This document shows, piece after piece, positions 50,599 to 59,792 of a stretch of 64,000 nucleotides of DNA. Within the stretch, counting starts at the first letter, position 1. Each line of letters opens with the position of its first letter. Both the position numbers and the translations under genes were made by a program. Source of the stretch: Oscillatoriales cyanobacterium (GTDB lineage: Bacteria; Cyanobacteriota; Cyanobacteriia; Cyanobacteriales; Microcoleaceae); assembly GCA_004292955.1 (NCBI GenBank), contig RDXX01000037.1, forward strand, positions 62,001-126,000. Reading direction: 5' to 3'. The notes under the pieces are model-generated. The model was not told the origin of the DNA. It did no database searches and saw nothing but the letters and a program-made list of their open reading frames with translations.

Positions 50599-53542
50599 GT
50601 CGCAATTCACTTTTCCCCGCAAGGGGATTGAAACACTAGAAACGCTGCTGACCTCTAAAAGTACCTATGGTCGCAATTCACTTTTCCCCGCAAGGGGATT
50701 GAAACTGTAGGAGTTTTAGCTTTCCATTTCTTACTCATATATATTGGAAGTCGCAATTCACTTTTCCCCGCAAGGGGATTGAAACAATAAATGTAATACT
50801 ACTAACAGACATAGAATTCTCGTCGCAATTCACTTTTCCCCGCAAGGGGATTGAAACAACTAAATTCCTAAACTTTTCAGAGCAGACTTTAGCAAGTCGC
50901 AATTCACTTTTCCCCGCAAGGGGATTGAAACTGTTCCGGCGCTTTGGCATAGCGCGTTAAGGTCGCGCTCGCGGCGATCGAGTCGCAATTCACTTTTCCC
51001 CGCAAGGGGATTGAAACTTCGCCTCCGGCTGCTTTTCCGCCAGGACCTTGAGGCGTAGTGTCGCAATTCACTTTTCCCCGCAAGGGGATTGAAACTCATC
51101 TGGTATCGAAACACCATTTTCAGTTAGGATTTCAAAAAGTCGCAATTCACTTTTCCCCGCAAGGGGATTGAAACTTTCATGACCTCTATAGATAGAACCC
51201 CTAGAAAAAAGAGTATTGGAGTCGCAATTCACTTTTCCCCGCAAGGGGATTGAAACTAAAAGTAGTAGTCTTTTAGAAGAGAATTTAGTGTCTACTAAAG
51301 TCGCAATTCACTTTTCCCCGCAAGGGGATTGAAACTAAAAAACCTGAACTTTTTTTCTTGGCTTTGGATTGATGTCGCAATTCACTTTTCCCCGCAAGGG
51401 GATTGAAACTGAGCGAAACGTTTCATCGTTCTTCTGCTCATCTCAGGTTGTCGCAATTCACTTTTCCCCGCAAGGGGATTGAAACACCAGTGACAGTAAA
51501 GCCACTAAGTTTCGTGAATTTTGTCGCAATTCACTTTTCCCCGCAAGGGGATTGAAACAGCAAAAGAGTTGCTTTTTTTGTTCCACCTGATTGTGAGTCG
51601 CAATTCACTTTTCCCCGCAAGGGGATTGAAACTTTTGAGTAGGGATAGATTTTTCTAGTACTTGCAATCTGTCGTCGCGTCGCAATTCACTTTTCCCCGC
51701 AAGGGGATTGAAACTTTTTTTGCGTAGATTAATGCGACCTCCTCTAGAAGTCTTCTGTCGCAATTCACTTTTCCCCGCAAGGGGATTGAAACACAAATGA
51801 TATCGTTTTCATCAGAGTATTCTTTCTCTTGTAGTCGCAATTCACTTTTCCCCGCAAGGGGATTGAAACTTAAGGCTAAATTCCATGCTATTAAACCTAT
51901 AATAGCAAGGTCGCAATTCACTTTTCCCCGCAAGGGGATTGAAACTTTTTTCCATCTTCATTTAATCTTGGATCATCAAACCGCAGAGTCCAGTCGCAAT
52001 TCACTTTTCCCCGCAAGGGGATTGAAACATACAGTGAATATTACCTTTAGGATAGGTATCTACCAAGTCGCAATTCACTTTTCCCCGCAAGGGGATTGAA
52101 ACTTTCCTTTGTTTTACTTGTTACACCTAGTATAGCACCTAAGCGTCGCAATTCACTTTTCCCCGCAAGGGGATTGAAACTCTATAAAGAAAAGTCCTAG
52201 CTAATTCGTCACTAATTAAGTCGCAATTCACTTTTCCCCGCAAGGGGATTGAAACGAAGGAGTAGAAGATAGATATGAAACTCACATAACACAAAGTCGC
52301 AATTCACTTTTCCCCGCAAGGGGATTGAAACCAAAAATTGCTTCGAGACCATCAGAAATTTTTGCAGTGTCGCAATTCACTTTTCCCCGCAAGGGGATTG
52401 AAACTTTCCGTACAAATTTCTTTACAACTAGTCACTACTGGAGTGTCGCAATTCACTTTTCCCCGCAAGGGGATTGAAACTCAAACCCTTCTCCGAATAA
52501 TTCAGCAGAAGATGCTATTCGAGTCGCAATTCACTTTTCCCCGCAAGGGGATTGAAACGCTTCGATTCGTTCAAAATTGGAGAAGGGGTGATGGTAATTG
52601 GTCGCAATTCACTTTTCCCCGCAAGGGGATTAAAACTCTAGTAGAGATAGTCTCTCCACTGTTTCTAAAGTCGCAATTCACTTTTCCCCGCAAGGGGATT
52701 GAAACTTAGGAACTTCTAGCTCAAGGTCTTCACAAATAGACTTTGCTAGTGTCGCAATTCACTTTTCCCCGCAAGGGGATTGAAACCTCAATATAGTTCT
52801 CTACTACTTTTAAACTATTATCGTCGCAATTCACTTTTCCCCGCAAGGGGATTGAAACGCGACTTAAGACTGTTAAATGGGCAACTCCTCAGAAGTATAA
52901 GGTAAGTCGCAATTCACTTTTCCCCGCAAGGGGATTGAAACGTCGTCTCGTTGTCCCTTTCTACATTTTGGACATACCGTCGCAATTCACTTTTCCCCGC
53001 AAGGGGATTGAAACAAATTCTTTTTCTGATATATCCGAACTGTAAGCCATATTAAGTCGCAATTCACTTTTCCCCGCAAGGGGATTGAAACTATAACCAC
53101 TTGTTCAGAGTAGCAATAGTCGTTGAAATAAAGTCGCAATTCACTTTTCCCCGCAAGGGGATTGAAACTATAATTGCTTTTGATAGATTTTGTGACCATC
53201 AGAAGTCGCAATTCACTTTTCCCCGCAAGGGGATTGAAACTTCCCCCACCAGTCTTTCTGAGAGCAGTCGATATATTGAGTCGCAATTCACTTTTCCCCG
53301 CAAGGGGATTAAAACCCTCCTACTACTTGCTCAATTGTATCTATCATTTTTTTGTGTCGCAATTCACTTTTCCCCGCAAGGGGATTGAAACTCTGGCTTA
53401 TCTGCACGAGCCAGGCTAATGACTAGGTGGCCGAGTCGCTATTCACTTTTCCCCGCAAGGGGATTGAAACTTGAAACAAGAAGTTTCTTGCTCCCAACTA
53501 CCAGAAGAAAACCTATTCAAGTCGCAATTCACTTTTCCCCGC
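50599..53542 (+). CRISPR. CRISPR array, 38 full repeats plus one truncated repeat, 38 spacers
   Basis: The 36-bp repeat starts GTCGCAATTCACTTTTCC and ends CCGCAAGGGGATTGAAAC, with a CCCC...GGGG stem and the common ATTGAAAC 3' end. By hand I place repeats at 50599, 50670, 50750, 50822, and so on to 53435, with 38 spacers of 33-50 bp. Repeats 27 and 36 have GATTAAAAC, and repeat 38 reads GTCGCTATTC. The 39th is cut after 22 bases at 53542, where a REP element begins. Degeneration at this end marks it as distal. ORFs across the array are artefacts. System type cannot be told without effector genes. Confidence 0.98.
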
Positions 53543-53728
53543 TGAGTCTCTCGCGCTGAGTCCGAGAAACCGGGTTTCTATGGCAATTGATGTATTTTCA
53601 CGAGATTTTACGCAGAAACCCGGTTTCTGAGTCTCTCGCGCTGAGTCCGAGAAACCGGGTTTCTATGGCAATTGACGTATTTTCACGAGAAGAAACCCGG
53701 TTTCTGAGTCTCTCGCGCTGAGTCCAAA
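53543..53728. repeat. Two REP units at the distal end of the CRISPR array
   Basis: TGAGTCTCTCGCGCTGAGTC occurs three times, each copy next to a GAAACCGGGTTTC or GAAACCCGGTTTC palindrome (four palindromes, alternating orientation). The first copy directly follows base 22 of the last CRISPR repeat. Confidence 0.88.
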
Positions 53729-53830
53729 AAAGTCCTTACGACAAACCAGTCGATCGCAATTCCATCTATTTTTCTCACTAAATCCGTGTCATAATTCGTG
53801 TCTTAGCGCAACAGACCAAGGGAAAAAAAT

Positions 53831-54892
53831 ATGATTATTGTCATGAAAGCCGGCACTCCAGCGGCCGAGATCGATCGCCTAGACGAAGAACTCCGCACTA
53901 GCTGGGGTTTGACACCAGAAAAAATCGTCGGGCGTTACAAAACCGTCATGGGTTTAGTCGGCGACACCGTTGAGCTCGAACCGATGCAACTGCGGGAAAT
54001 GAGCACCTGGATTGAGGAAGTGCTGCGGGTGGAAAAACCCTACAAACGCGCTTCTCTGGAATACCGCCAAGGTGAACCCAGCGCCGTAGAAGTTGCTACT
54101 CCTTTGGGAACTGTGACGATCGGCTTAAATCACCCGATCGCAGTTGTAGCAGGCCCTTGCTCGGTCGAAAACGAAGAAATGATTGTCGAAACGGCAATGC
54201 GCGTCAAAGCTGCTGGCGCTCAATTTCTGCGTGGTGGAGCCTACAAACCGAGAACTTCCCCCTACGCTTTCCAAGGCCACGGCGAGAGTGCTTTGGGATT
54301 GCTAGCTGCGGCGCGGGAAGCTAGCGGTTTGGGAATTATTACCGAAGTTATGGATGCGGCCGACTTAAGTGCGATCGTAGAAGTAGCTGACGTGGTACAA
54401 GTCGGCGCGAGAAATATGCAGAATTTCTCACTGTTGAAGAAAGTCGGAGCTCAAGACAAACCAATTTTGCTGAAGCGCGGCATTTCCGCCACCATTGAAG
54501 AATGGTTGATGGCTGCCGAGTATATCATGGCTGCGGGCAATCCCAACGTGATTTTGTGCGAGCGCGGTATTCGTGGCTATGACAGGCAGTATACGCGGAA
54601 TACGCTGGATTTGTCGGCGGTTCCAGTGCTGCGGACTCTGACTCACTTACCGGTGATGGTTGACCCCAGTCACGGCACCGGTTGGGCGCAGTTTGTACCT
54701 TCGATGGCCTTTGCGTCGATCGCCTCCGGTACTGATTCCCTGATGATAGAAGTGCACCCGAATCCGAAAAAAGCTTTGTCTGACGGGCCGCAATCGTTAA
54801 CACCGGATCAGTTCGACAAGTTGATGGAAGAATTGGCTGTAATTGGTAAAGTCATGAAACGTTGGCCGCAACCCGTGCCAGTTTTGGCATAG
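53831..54892 (+). CDS. aroF: 3-deoxy-7-phosphoheptulonate synthase (type I-beta)
   Basis: A 353-residue DAHP synthase, the first enzyme of the shikimate pathway (phosphoenolpyruvate plus erythrose 4-phosphate). An N-terminal ferredoxin-like regulatory domain (about 1-70, MIIVMKAGTPAAEIDRLDEELR) precedes the barrel. VVAGPCSVENEEMI, FLRGGAYKPRTSPYAFQGHGE, QVGARNMQNFSLL, LLKRGISATIEEW and VMVDPSHGTG carry the metal- and phosphate-binding residues. Length and architecture fit the type I-beta class. A terminator-like hairpin follows. The gene is monocistronic. Confidence 0.95.
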   Translation: MIIVMKAGTPAAEIDRLDEELRTSWGLTPEKIVGRYKTVMGLVGDTVELEPMQLREMSTWIEEVLRVEKPYKRASLEYRQGEPSAVEVATPLGTVTIGLNHPIAVVAGPCSVENEEMIVETAMRVKAAGAQFLRGGAYKPRTSPYAFQGHGESALGLLAAAREASGLGIITEVMDAADLSAIVEVADVVQVGARNMQNFSLLKKVGAQDKPILLKRGISATIEEWLMAAEYIMAAGNPNVILCERGIRGYDRQYTRNTLDLSAVPVLRTLTHLPVMVDPSHGTGWAQFVPSMAFASIASGTDSLMIEVHPNPKKALSDGPQSLTPDQFDKLMEELAVIGKVMKRWPQPVPVLA

Positions 54893-54915
54893 AAAGATCA
54901 ATCAGTAGGTCATCA

Positions 54916-54950
54916 AAAACCGTAGTATCTACAAGGTACTATGGTTTTTT
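54916..54950 (+). terminator. Rho-independent terminator after aroF
   Basis: AAAACCGTAGTATC pairs with GGTACTATGGTTTT (two mismatches) around a 5-nt loop, followed by TT. It lies 24 bp after the stop codon. Confidence 0.8.
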
Positions 54951-55009
54951 GCATTTACGCTCTACTCAGTGAGTTATATCGTGTGGGATCAATTACCCGC
55001 AGTAAGATT

Positions 55010-55233
55010 AGTTCGTAGTGCGGACTTCAGTCCGCTTTCATGGAGCGGACTTCAGTCCGCAGTTTGCTGTTTTTGTTTGTGATTTTACTGCTAAAATTAA
55101 TGTTGATGTTGTCTGTTTGTAATCTTCTACTATAGCCTTTCTCAAATAAGTCAGGTATGCTCTATACCCCCTATGTCCTATGCCCTATGCCCATGCCTGA
55201 CGATCACCGCACTGTTACTGAGAAAGGCAATAT
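55010..55233. repeat. Palindromes and a third MITE-like copy
   Basis: Two tandem GCGGACTTCAGTCCGC palindromes lie at about 55019-55062. At 55130-55233, CTATAGCCTTTCTCAAATAAG faces CTGAGAAAGGC in inverted orientation. This resembles the termini of the elements at 31.35 and 47.38 kb but has a different centre. The rest of the gap up to 55311 shows nothing else. Confidence 0.6.
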
Positions 55234-55311
55234 CACGCCAGGTAAATTTAATATGTTTCTCATCAACTTTTTCATGTTTTATTCCTGCAAAACTTGGTCG
55301 TGAACTCTTTA

Positions 55312-55911
55312 TTAAAAATTTAGCACAATAAATACGGAAGAACCCTGTTTTTTAACAGCACGAGCGATTAAAGGTGCTTTCTTTTCTAATCCTTCTAAAT
55401 TAAGTTCATTTTCTCGATACATCCGATACCACTCCTGACGTTGTTCAATCACCCATTCACTATTCTGAAGCTGTAACTTTTTGAGAGTAAATTCTGCTCG
55501 ATCGCGATCGCCAGCAGGAACCGCATCAGTCAAAACCAACTGACAAGAAGGTAGGATAATCTCAAACCAATTATCTTCTACTTCAAACGGATCGAGAATT
55601 TGTCGATCGTAAGTTCCTTTGCAGCTATTTACCCGTTGCAAAGCATAGCGATAGTTTTTCCATTCATAAATCAAATGGCGGTTTTCTGGTTTACTTTTAC
55701 TCAAATAATGATCCACAGTACCCATCCGACTCGGTATGTGCATCACCGAATAACCACAAAGATTGTGGAACTCTTTAGCTAATTGAGGTTTGAAGCTAGA
55801 CCAAAAATCTTTTGGTTCTTTACCGGGATTTTTATCTAACCAATGATTCCCTGCTTTTCGCACCTGTTCCTCAAAATTCGTTGGTTCCGGTGGCGGAGTA
55901 AATCGCATCAT
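55312..55911 (-). CDS. HNH nuclease, Septu PtuB-like
   Basis: About 200 residues from the ATG at 55911 (MMRFTPPPEP), which follows GAGGTAGAGTAAAG and lies two bases after the ATPase stop; the track starts ten codons earlier. GTVDHYLSKSKPENRHLIYEWKNYRYALQRVNSCKG follows the HNH layout DHY.SKS...W.NY...N..KG used in PtuB and retron-associated HNH proteins. The zinc-type CxxC is reduced to CGYS. Functionally it would be the DNA- or RNA-cleaving subunit of the ATPase next to it. A wider restriction-modification context is indicated by the upstream methyltransferase gene. Confidence 0.75.
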   Translation of the reverse strand: MMRFTPPPEPTNFEEQVRKAGNHWLDKNPGKEPKDFWSSFKPQLAKEFHNLCGYSVMHIPSRMGTVDHYLSKSKPENRHLIYEWKNYRYALQRVNSCKGTYDRQILDPFEVEDNWFEIILPSCQLVLTDAVPAGDRDRAEFTLKKLQLQNSEWVIEQRQEWYRMYRENELNLEGLEKKAPLIARAVKKQGSSVFIVLNF

Positions 55912-55913
55912 CT

Positions 55914-57602
55914 TTACTCTACCTCGGTGCTGACAATCCATCGAGGCCAGAAGCGATCGTGTTCTGGTAAAACTCGCAGGAGTTCCTGATGAATTTGCTC
56001 TTTAGTTCTCAGGTATTCAGGAAAAGTTTCCATGCTGTCTCCTCGCATGAAGGTATATGCTGCATCAATCGCTATTTCTGCTTCGCGAGAACGCGCTTGT
56101 TTTAATCCAAAAATATCGGAAGTTAGCCACCCCACAGCATCCCCATGTTTTGTCCAAGGAACTTGATTAAGAGTTACATCTTTACCATGTAACTCAAACA
56201 AAAATAACTTATCTTGTTCCTCATCAAATTCAGGCTCGATTGAGGCAAGTACAAGAGGAGAATGAGTGGTCGCTATTAACTGAACTTGCATTTCATTTTT
56301 AAGACTTTTAACTACTTCTAATATCGCAGGAAGAATCGATCGTTGCCAAGCTGGATGTAAGTGAGCTTCAACCTCGTCTATTAAAAAGACTATTTGATCG
56401 ATAGGTTCTTTCTGTCGTAACTTAGCTGCTTCGATATGTTCATGCCACGTCCACATTAGTATGTAAGCAAGTCCTAAAATTCGTTTTATTCCTGCTGATG
56501 CATAGATAATAGGCACATTTCCATAAGGAAAATTTAGCGTAGGAATATCACGGGTATCTTCTATAGAAACCCGTGTGGGCTTCCCAGGTTCCATCAATTC
56601 ATCTTCATGAGAAGAAAGTTTTCTAATCATAGAAGAGAATATTTCAAATGTAGACTCTTCTCGCTGTCGTTGCCAATTGACCCAATCGTGAATTAAACCA
56701 TTACATAGAACTTTATTATCGGTTCTTAAGCCATTCCAAAGATGATCGGAAGTAAAGTTATAGATACTGGACTGTTGACGAACCGGGTCAAAAACTGAAA
56801 ATCCACCATCAACACGGACATAAATAATCAAGCTTCTTAACAAGGGAGGTACTCGCAGATTCAGCCATTTCTCATTTGAAAAACTAAAAAGGCTACGATA
56901 TTCCTCAGAATCTCTCTCATGGCTCAACACAGAAGTAATTTCTGGTGTTTTCCCTTCTACCTGTTGAGGCCAAGCAGGTCGATCAACCCAGTTTCCGGTT
57001 AGTCCCCACCAAGCAATATCTAGCAAAAAAGTTTTACCAAGACCATTGTCTCCAGTAAACAAATTGATTCTTTCGCCGAATTCAACATCGAATTCTGGAG
57101 CTGTTCCCACCCATTTTAGGTGAAGTTCTTTCAGCATCTTATGGTGAATAGATCCATCAAATTCTAAGTAGTATTCAGAATCAGATAATTGATACAGACG
57201 GATATAGTCTCTACCATAGGCTTGAAGTGTCTGGCTTGTAACAGGTTCAAATTGTTTCAGGACACCACTTTTTTCTAGCTTGCCTTTAATCCAACGTCCT
57301 AAAATTTTTAAATCATCTTTGGATCTAAAGTTTTTGTGATTTGCTCCTTGAGTTTGGCAATCAAATGTTAAACCATCATCTGTATGAGCGAGAAAATTAC
57401 CTTTTGGATAGATAGGATCGCTTATTGTTTTTGAATCCACAATAAGTTCAACTTCGTACCAATCTCTTGGGATAACTTTACCAGATTTATTCGCGCGCCC
57501 TTTGCCAAAAAAAGTATTGAGATTTGATTGCTGCTGTTTATCAACTCTTGATAATGATATGTCCACATAGGGTGTTTCTGGAGTTATGGTAGGTATGGAC
57601 AT
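55914..57602 (-). CDS. ABC/SMC-type ATPase with N-terminal DNA-recognition-like domain (PtuA-like)
   Basis: 562 residues. Residues about 45-150 (WYEVELIVDSKTI, FLAHTDDGLTFDCQTQG, NFRSKDDLKILGRWIKGKLE, LQAYGRDYIRLYQL) resemble the B3-like DNA-binding domain I recall from NgoFVII-type restriction enzymes. The rest is an SMC/OLD-like ATPase: Walker A GDNGLGKT at 184-191, signature-like IYASAGIKRILGL, Walker B VFLIDEVEAHLHP, H-loop IATTHSP. A good GAGGTG Shine-Dalgarno precedes the ATG. The downstream HNH gene makes it PtuA-like, but a restriction-type recognition domain would be unusual in Septu. It is the middle gene of the operon. Confidence 0.78.
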   Translation of the reverse strand: MSIPTITPETPYVDISLSRVDKQQQSNLNTFFGKGRANKSGKVIPRDWYEVELIVDSKTISDPIYPKGNFLAHTDDGLTFDCQTQGANHKNFRSKDDLKILGRWIKGKLEKSGVLKQFEPVTSQTLQAYGRDYIRLYQLSDSEYYLEFDGSIHHKMLKELHLKWVGTAPEFDVEFGERINLFTGDNGLGKTFLLDIAWWGLTGNWVDRPAWPQQVEGKTPEITSVLSHERDSEEYRSLFSFSNEKWLNLRVPPLLRSLIIYVRVDGGFSVFDPVRQQSSIYNFTSDHLWNGLRTDNKVLCNGLIHDWVNWQRQREESTFEIFSSMIRKLSSHEDELMEPGKPTRVSIEDTRDIPTLNFPYGNVPIIYASAGIKRILGLAYILMWTWHEHIEAAKLRQKEPIDQIVFLIDEVEAHLHPAWQRSILPAILEVVKSLKNEMQVQLIATTHSPLVLASIEPEFDEEQDKLFLFELHGKDVTLNQVPWTKHGDAVGWLTSDIFGLKQARSREAEIAIDAAYTFMRGDSMETFPEYLRTKEQIHQELLRVLPEHDRFWPRWIVSTEVE

Positions 57603-57619
57603 TAAGTCACCTCACTTGA

Positions 57620-58762
57620 CTAAACATTAATCGTAAATTGTAATTGCTGTTGAGAAGCCTCTGATTCTGCGTGTTCTAATCGTTCTTTAATTGACATTAA
57701 TTGCAATTTTTTATTTAAATTGTATAAATCGATTTTCTGATAATCCTCTTGAAATAAGGGAATCAGTGATTCCACAACTTCAACTATGCCATCGGGCGGA
57801 ACTGCATTGCCAATTTGTCTTCTTACTTCAGTAATAGAACCTTCAAAAACAAAATCATCGGGAAAACTTTGCAACCTTGCTCTTTCCCTATTTGTCAATG
57901 AACGGGGTTCGGGATAATGATATCCCCAAGTACCGCCACCACCACCAGCAATAATTGTAGCACAGGGTTTATCTGGATGAATTCGCCGATAAACGTGGCT
58001 GATCATGCCTTTCACATAGTATGGACTATCTTTGGGAATATCAGTAAAATTCCCTCCCGGTTTGATGCGACTCAAAATTTCAATGGTTCGTGGCTGAATT
58101 TTCTGATGTTCTTGATTATATTTGACTTTTTCGACATTTTTGAGTGCTTGGCCGGCAGTTCGATAAGGATAATTGCGATTTTCACCGTATTTTGGCTGAG
58201 GATGTACAAAGTTAAATCCTGTATCCATGCGAATGCCAACTAATAATACTCTTTGGCGAAATTGGGGGACTCCGTAATCCGCAAAATTGTATAGTTTTGG
58301 TTTGACCAAGTAGCCGGGAGCGATACTTTCAAAGTCGGAAATTATTTGTTTGATTGCTTGATAATTATTGGCGCTTAATAAGCCTTTGACATTTTCTGCT
58401 ACAAAAGCTTTTGGCTGTTTTTTATTAACAAAATCTAGAAAGTATGTGTATAAATTGCCTCTGGTTCCTTCCAGTCCTGGACGTTTCCAAATCATGGAAA
58501 AGTCTTGACAAGGAAATCCTCCTATACATATGTCTGCATCTGGAACTTGGGTAATGTCTATATTTTCTATGCTGTCGTTGACGATGACATTGGCGATATT
58601 TCTGCTGAATGTTTTGCAGGCGTATTTGTTGGAGTCGATCGCCCAAACCACCTCAAATCCGGCTTTGTGGAATGGCAAATCCATGCCGCCACAACCTGAA
58701 AACAATGATATCAGTTGCGGTTTGGTTTTCCAGGCGATCGGCTTGAGACGTTCGATTAACAT
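57620..58762 (-). CDS. DNA (cytosine-5)-methyltransferase
   Basis: A 380-residue m5C methyltransferase. Motif I is LISLFSGCGGMDLPFHKAGF near residue 18, motif IV is GGFPCQDFS with the catalytic Cys near 100, motif VI is FVAENVKGL, and motif VIII is FRQRVLLVGIR. Motif IX-X includes the LTNRERARLQSFPDDF and RRQIGNAVPP segments. The target-recognition region between VIII and IX is short and its site cannot be read. It heads an operon with the ATPase (17 bp gap) and HNH genes, as a protecting methylase of a restriction-type system would. The start is ATG at 58762. Confidence 0.93.
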   Translation of the reverse strand: MLIERLKPIAWKTKPQLISLFSGCGGMDLPFHKAGFEVVWAIDSNKYACKTFSRNIANVIVNDSIENIDITQVPDADICIGGFPCQDFSMIWKRPGLEGTRGNLYTYFLDFVNKKQPKAFVAENVKGLLSANNYQAIKQIISDFESIAPGYLVKPKLYNFADYGVPQFRQRVLLVGIRMDTGFNFVHPQPKYGENRNYPYRTAGQALKNVEKVKYNQEHQKIQPRTIEILSRIKPGGNFTDIPKDSPYYVKGMISHVYRRIHPDKPCATIIAGGGGGTWGYHYPEPRSLTNRERARLQSFPDDFVFEGSITEVRRQIGNAVPPDGIVEVVESLIPLFQEDYQKIDLYNLNKKLQLMSIKERLEHAESEASQQQLQFTINV

Positions 58763-58815
58763 ATTAGTTCGCAGTAGGACAAGGGCTGGCTGAATGCCGG
58801 CACCACAAGATAGTA

Positions 58816-58852
58816 ATTATACCAAAATATAGTCGAATTCGACTATATTTTG
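58816..58852 (-). promoter_or_regulatory. Palindromic operator candidate and -10 box of the MTase operon
   Basis: A perfect 30-bp palindrome (centre GAATTC, 58823-58852) lies 60 bp upstream of the methyltransferase start. On the minus strand it is followed by GGTATAAT, a good -10 box, so the palindrome overlaps the -35 region. It could be an operator for autoregulation, or a terminator for the Uma2 gene that ends just beyond it. Confidence 0.4.
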
Positions 58853-58858
58853 ATAATT

Positions 58859-59629
58859 TCATTCTTCATCGTCTAACTCGATCCCAGCTTGACGCAATTT
58901 TTCTGCTAGTCTTTGGGCGCGGACACTTTCGCGATCGGCCCGTTGCCGTTCTTGTTCAGTTCGTTCTTCCGACCACAACAATAACTCGCCTGCTGCATTC
59001 CACCACCTCAGCCAACAGCCTGTTCTCCCTTCGTGGGTTCCTTCCCAAATACCTAAAAATAGGTCTAATCCGGGTATCCAATAACGCCCGTTTTCATCTG
59101 TTTTTTGTAAGTTATAGTGCTCTGATTCCAAAGCATAAACTTCTAAACGAGCTGTTTTCGCTCGAAATATGACGTATCTCGGTACTTTGATTACTTGCTC
59201 ATAAAAAAACCATTTTCCCACCCGTGAGGTAAATTCTACAGAGTATTCTTCTCCGTAGGTTTCTGAGAGAAATTCCATCACGATTTGAGGAATTGTCCCT
59301 TCTGTATGCGGCGTGTAACTGCGGCGAACTTGCGAGACATTTTTGGGATTTACGGGTTTGATGTACATCCAGTCGGGCGCTTTGCAAATAGTTCGCTGTT
59401 CGTCGGTGGCTGCTTCTGGGAAACTTATGCCGGCACAAAGGGCAAAGTTGGAAACTATTAAGGCATCCTGGATTAATTCGGGAAATTCTGTTAGTGGCTG
59501 GCGTAAAGCTGCGGCTAACAATGGTTGGCTTTCATCTTCCACGGGGTCATCTGGTAGTTGGAAATCTTCTGGTAGTAGCGGCCAGGTGATTGTGAGCTTT
59601 GTGGCTGAGTTTTTAGTTGCTACAAACAT
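58859..59629 (-). CDS. Uma2-family (DUF820) PD-(D/E)xK protein
   Basis: A 256-residue Uma2 protein of the long cyanobacterial type. Key parts: ICKAPDWMYIKPVNP near residue 84, IPQIVMEFLSETYGEEYSVEF, GKWFFYEQVIKVPRYVIF (nuclease-like core with Asp/Glu), IPGLDLFLGIWEGTHEGRTGCWLRWW, and a C-terminal coiled coil ending AEKLRQAGIELDD. The family is greatly amplified in cyanobacteria and its function is not known. It lies upstream of the methyltransferase operon on the same strand but with 96 bp and a palindrome between them. Confidence 0.85.
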   Translation of the reverse strand: MFVATKNSATKLTITWPLLPEDFQLPDDPVEDESQPLLAAALRQPLTEFPELIQDALIVSNFALCAGISFPEAATDEQRTICKAPDWMYIKPVNPKNVSQVRRSYTPHTEGTIPQIVMEFLSETYGEEYSVEFTSRVGKWFFYEQVIKVPRYVIFRAKTARLEVYALESEHYNLQKTDENGRYWIPGLDLFLGIWEGTHEGRTGCWLRWWNAAGELLLWSEERTEQERQRADRESVRAQRLAEKLRQAGIELDDEE

Positions 59630-59699
59630 AGTTTATCAGAGGTTAAATGTTTTAATGGTTAAATTATATCTTTTGGTTTTGGGGATTAATGTTAATATT

Positions 59700-59762
59700 G
59701 TTCGTAGTAAGGACTTTAGTCCTTATCTTCAGAGATTGAGGACTAAAGTCCTTACTACGAAC
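59700..59762. repeat. Palindromic repeat GTTCGTAGTAAGGACTTTAG family
   Basis: A 63-bp inverted repeat, GTTCGTAGTAAGGACTTTAG...CTAAAGTCCTTACTACGAAC with a 12-nt loop. A close relative lies between the fructokinase and gluconokinase genes (63.26 kb), and a degenerate one at 6.17 kb. Confidence 0.88.
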
Positions 59763-59792
59763 CTTAAGAGTTTACTTTTCGATTCGATCGCC

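Noticed and set aside
50735-53419. Eight ORFs across 50.7-53.4 kb with SFNPLAGKSELR or SQFTFPRKGIET motifs
   Set aside because: These are translations of the CRISPR repeat, not genes.
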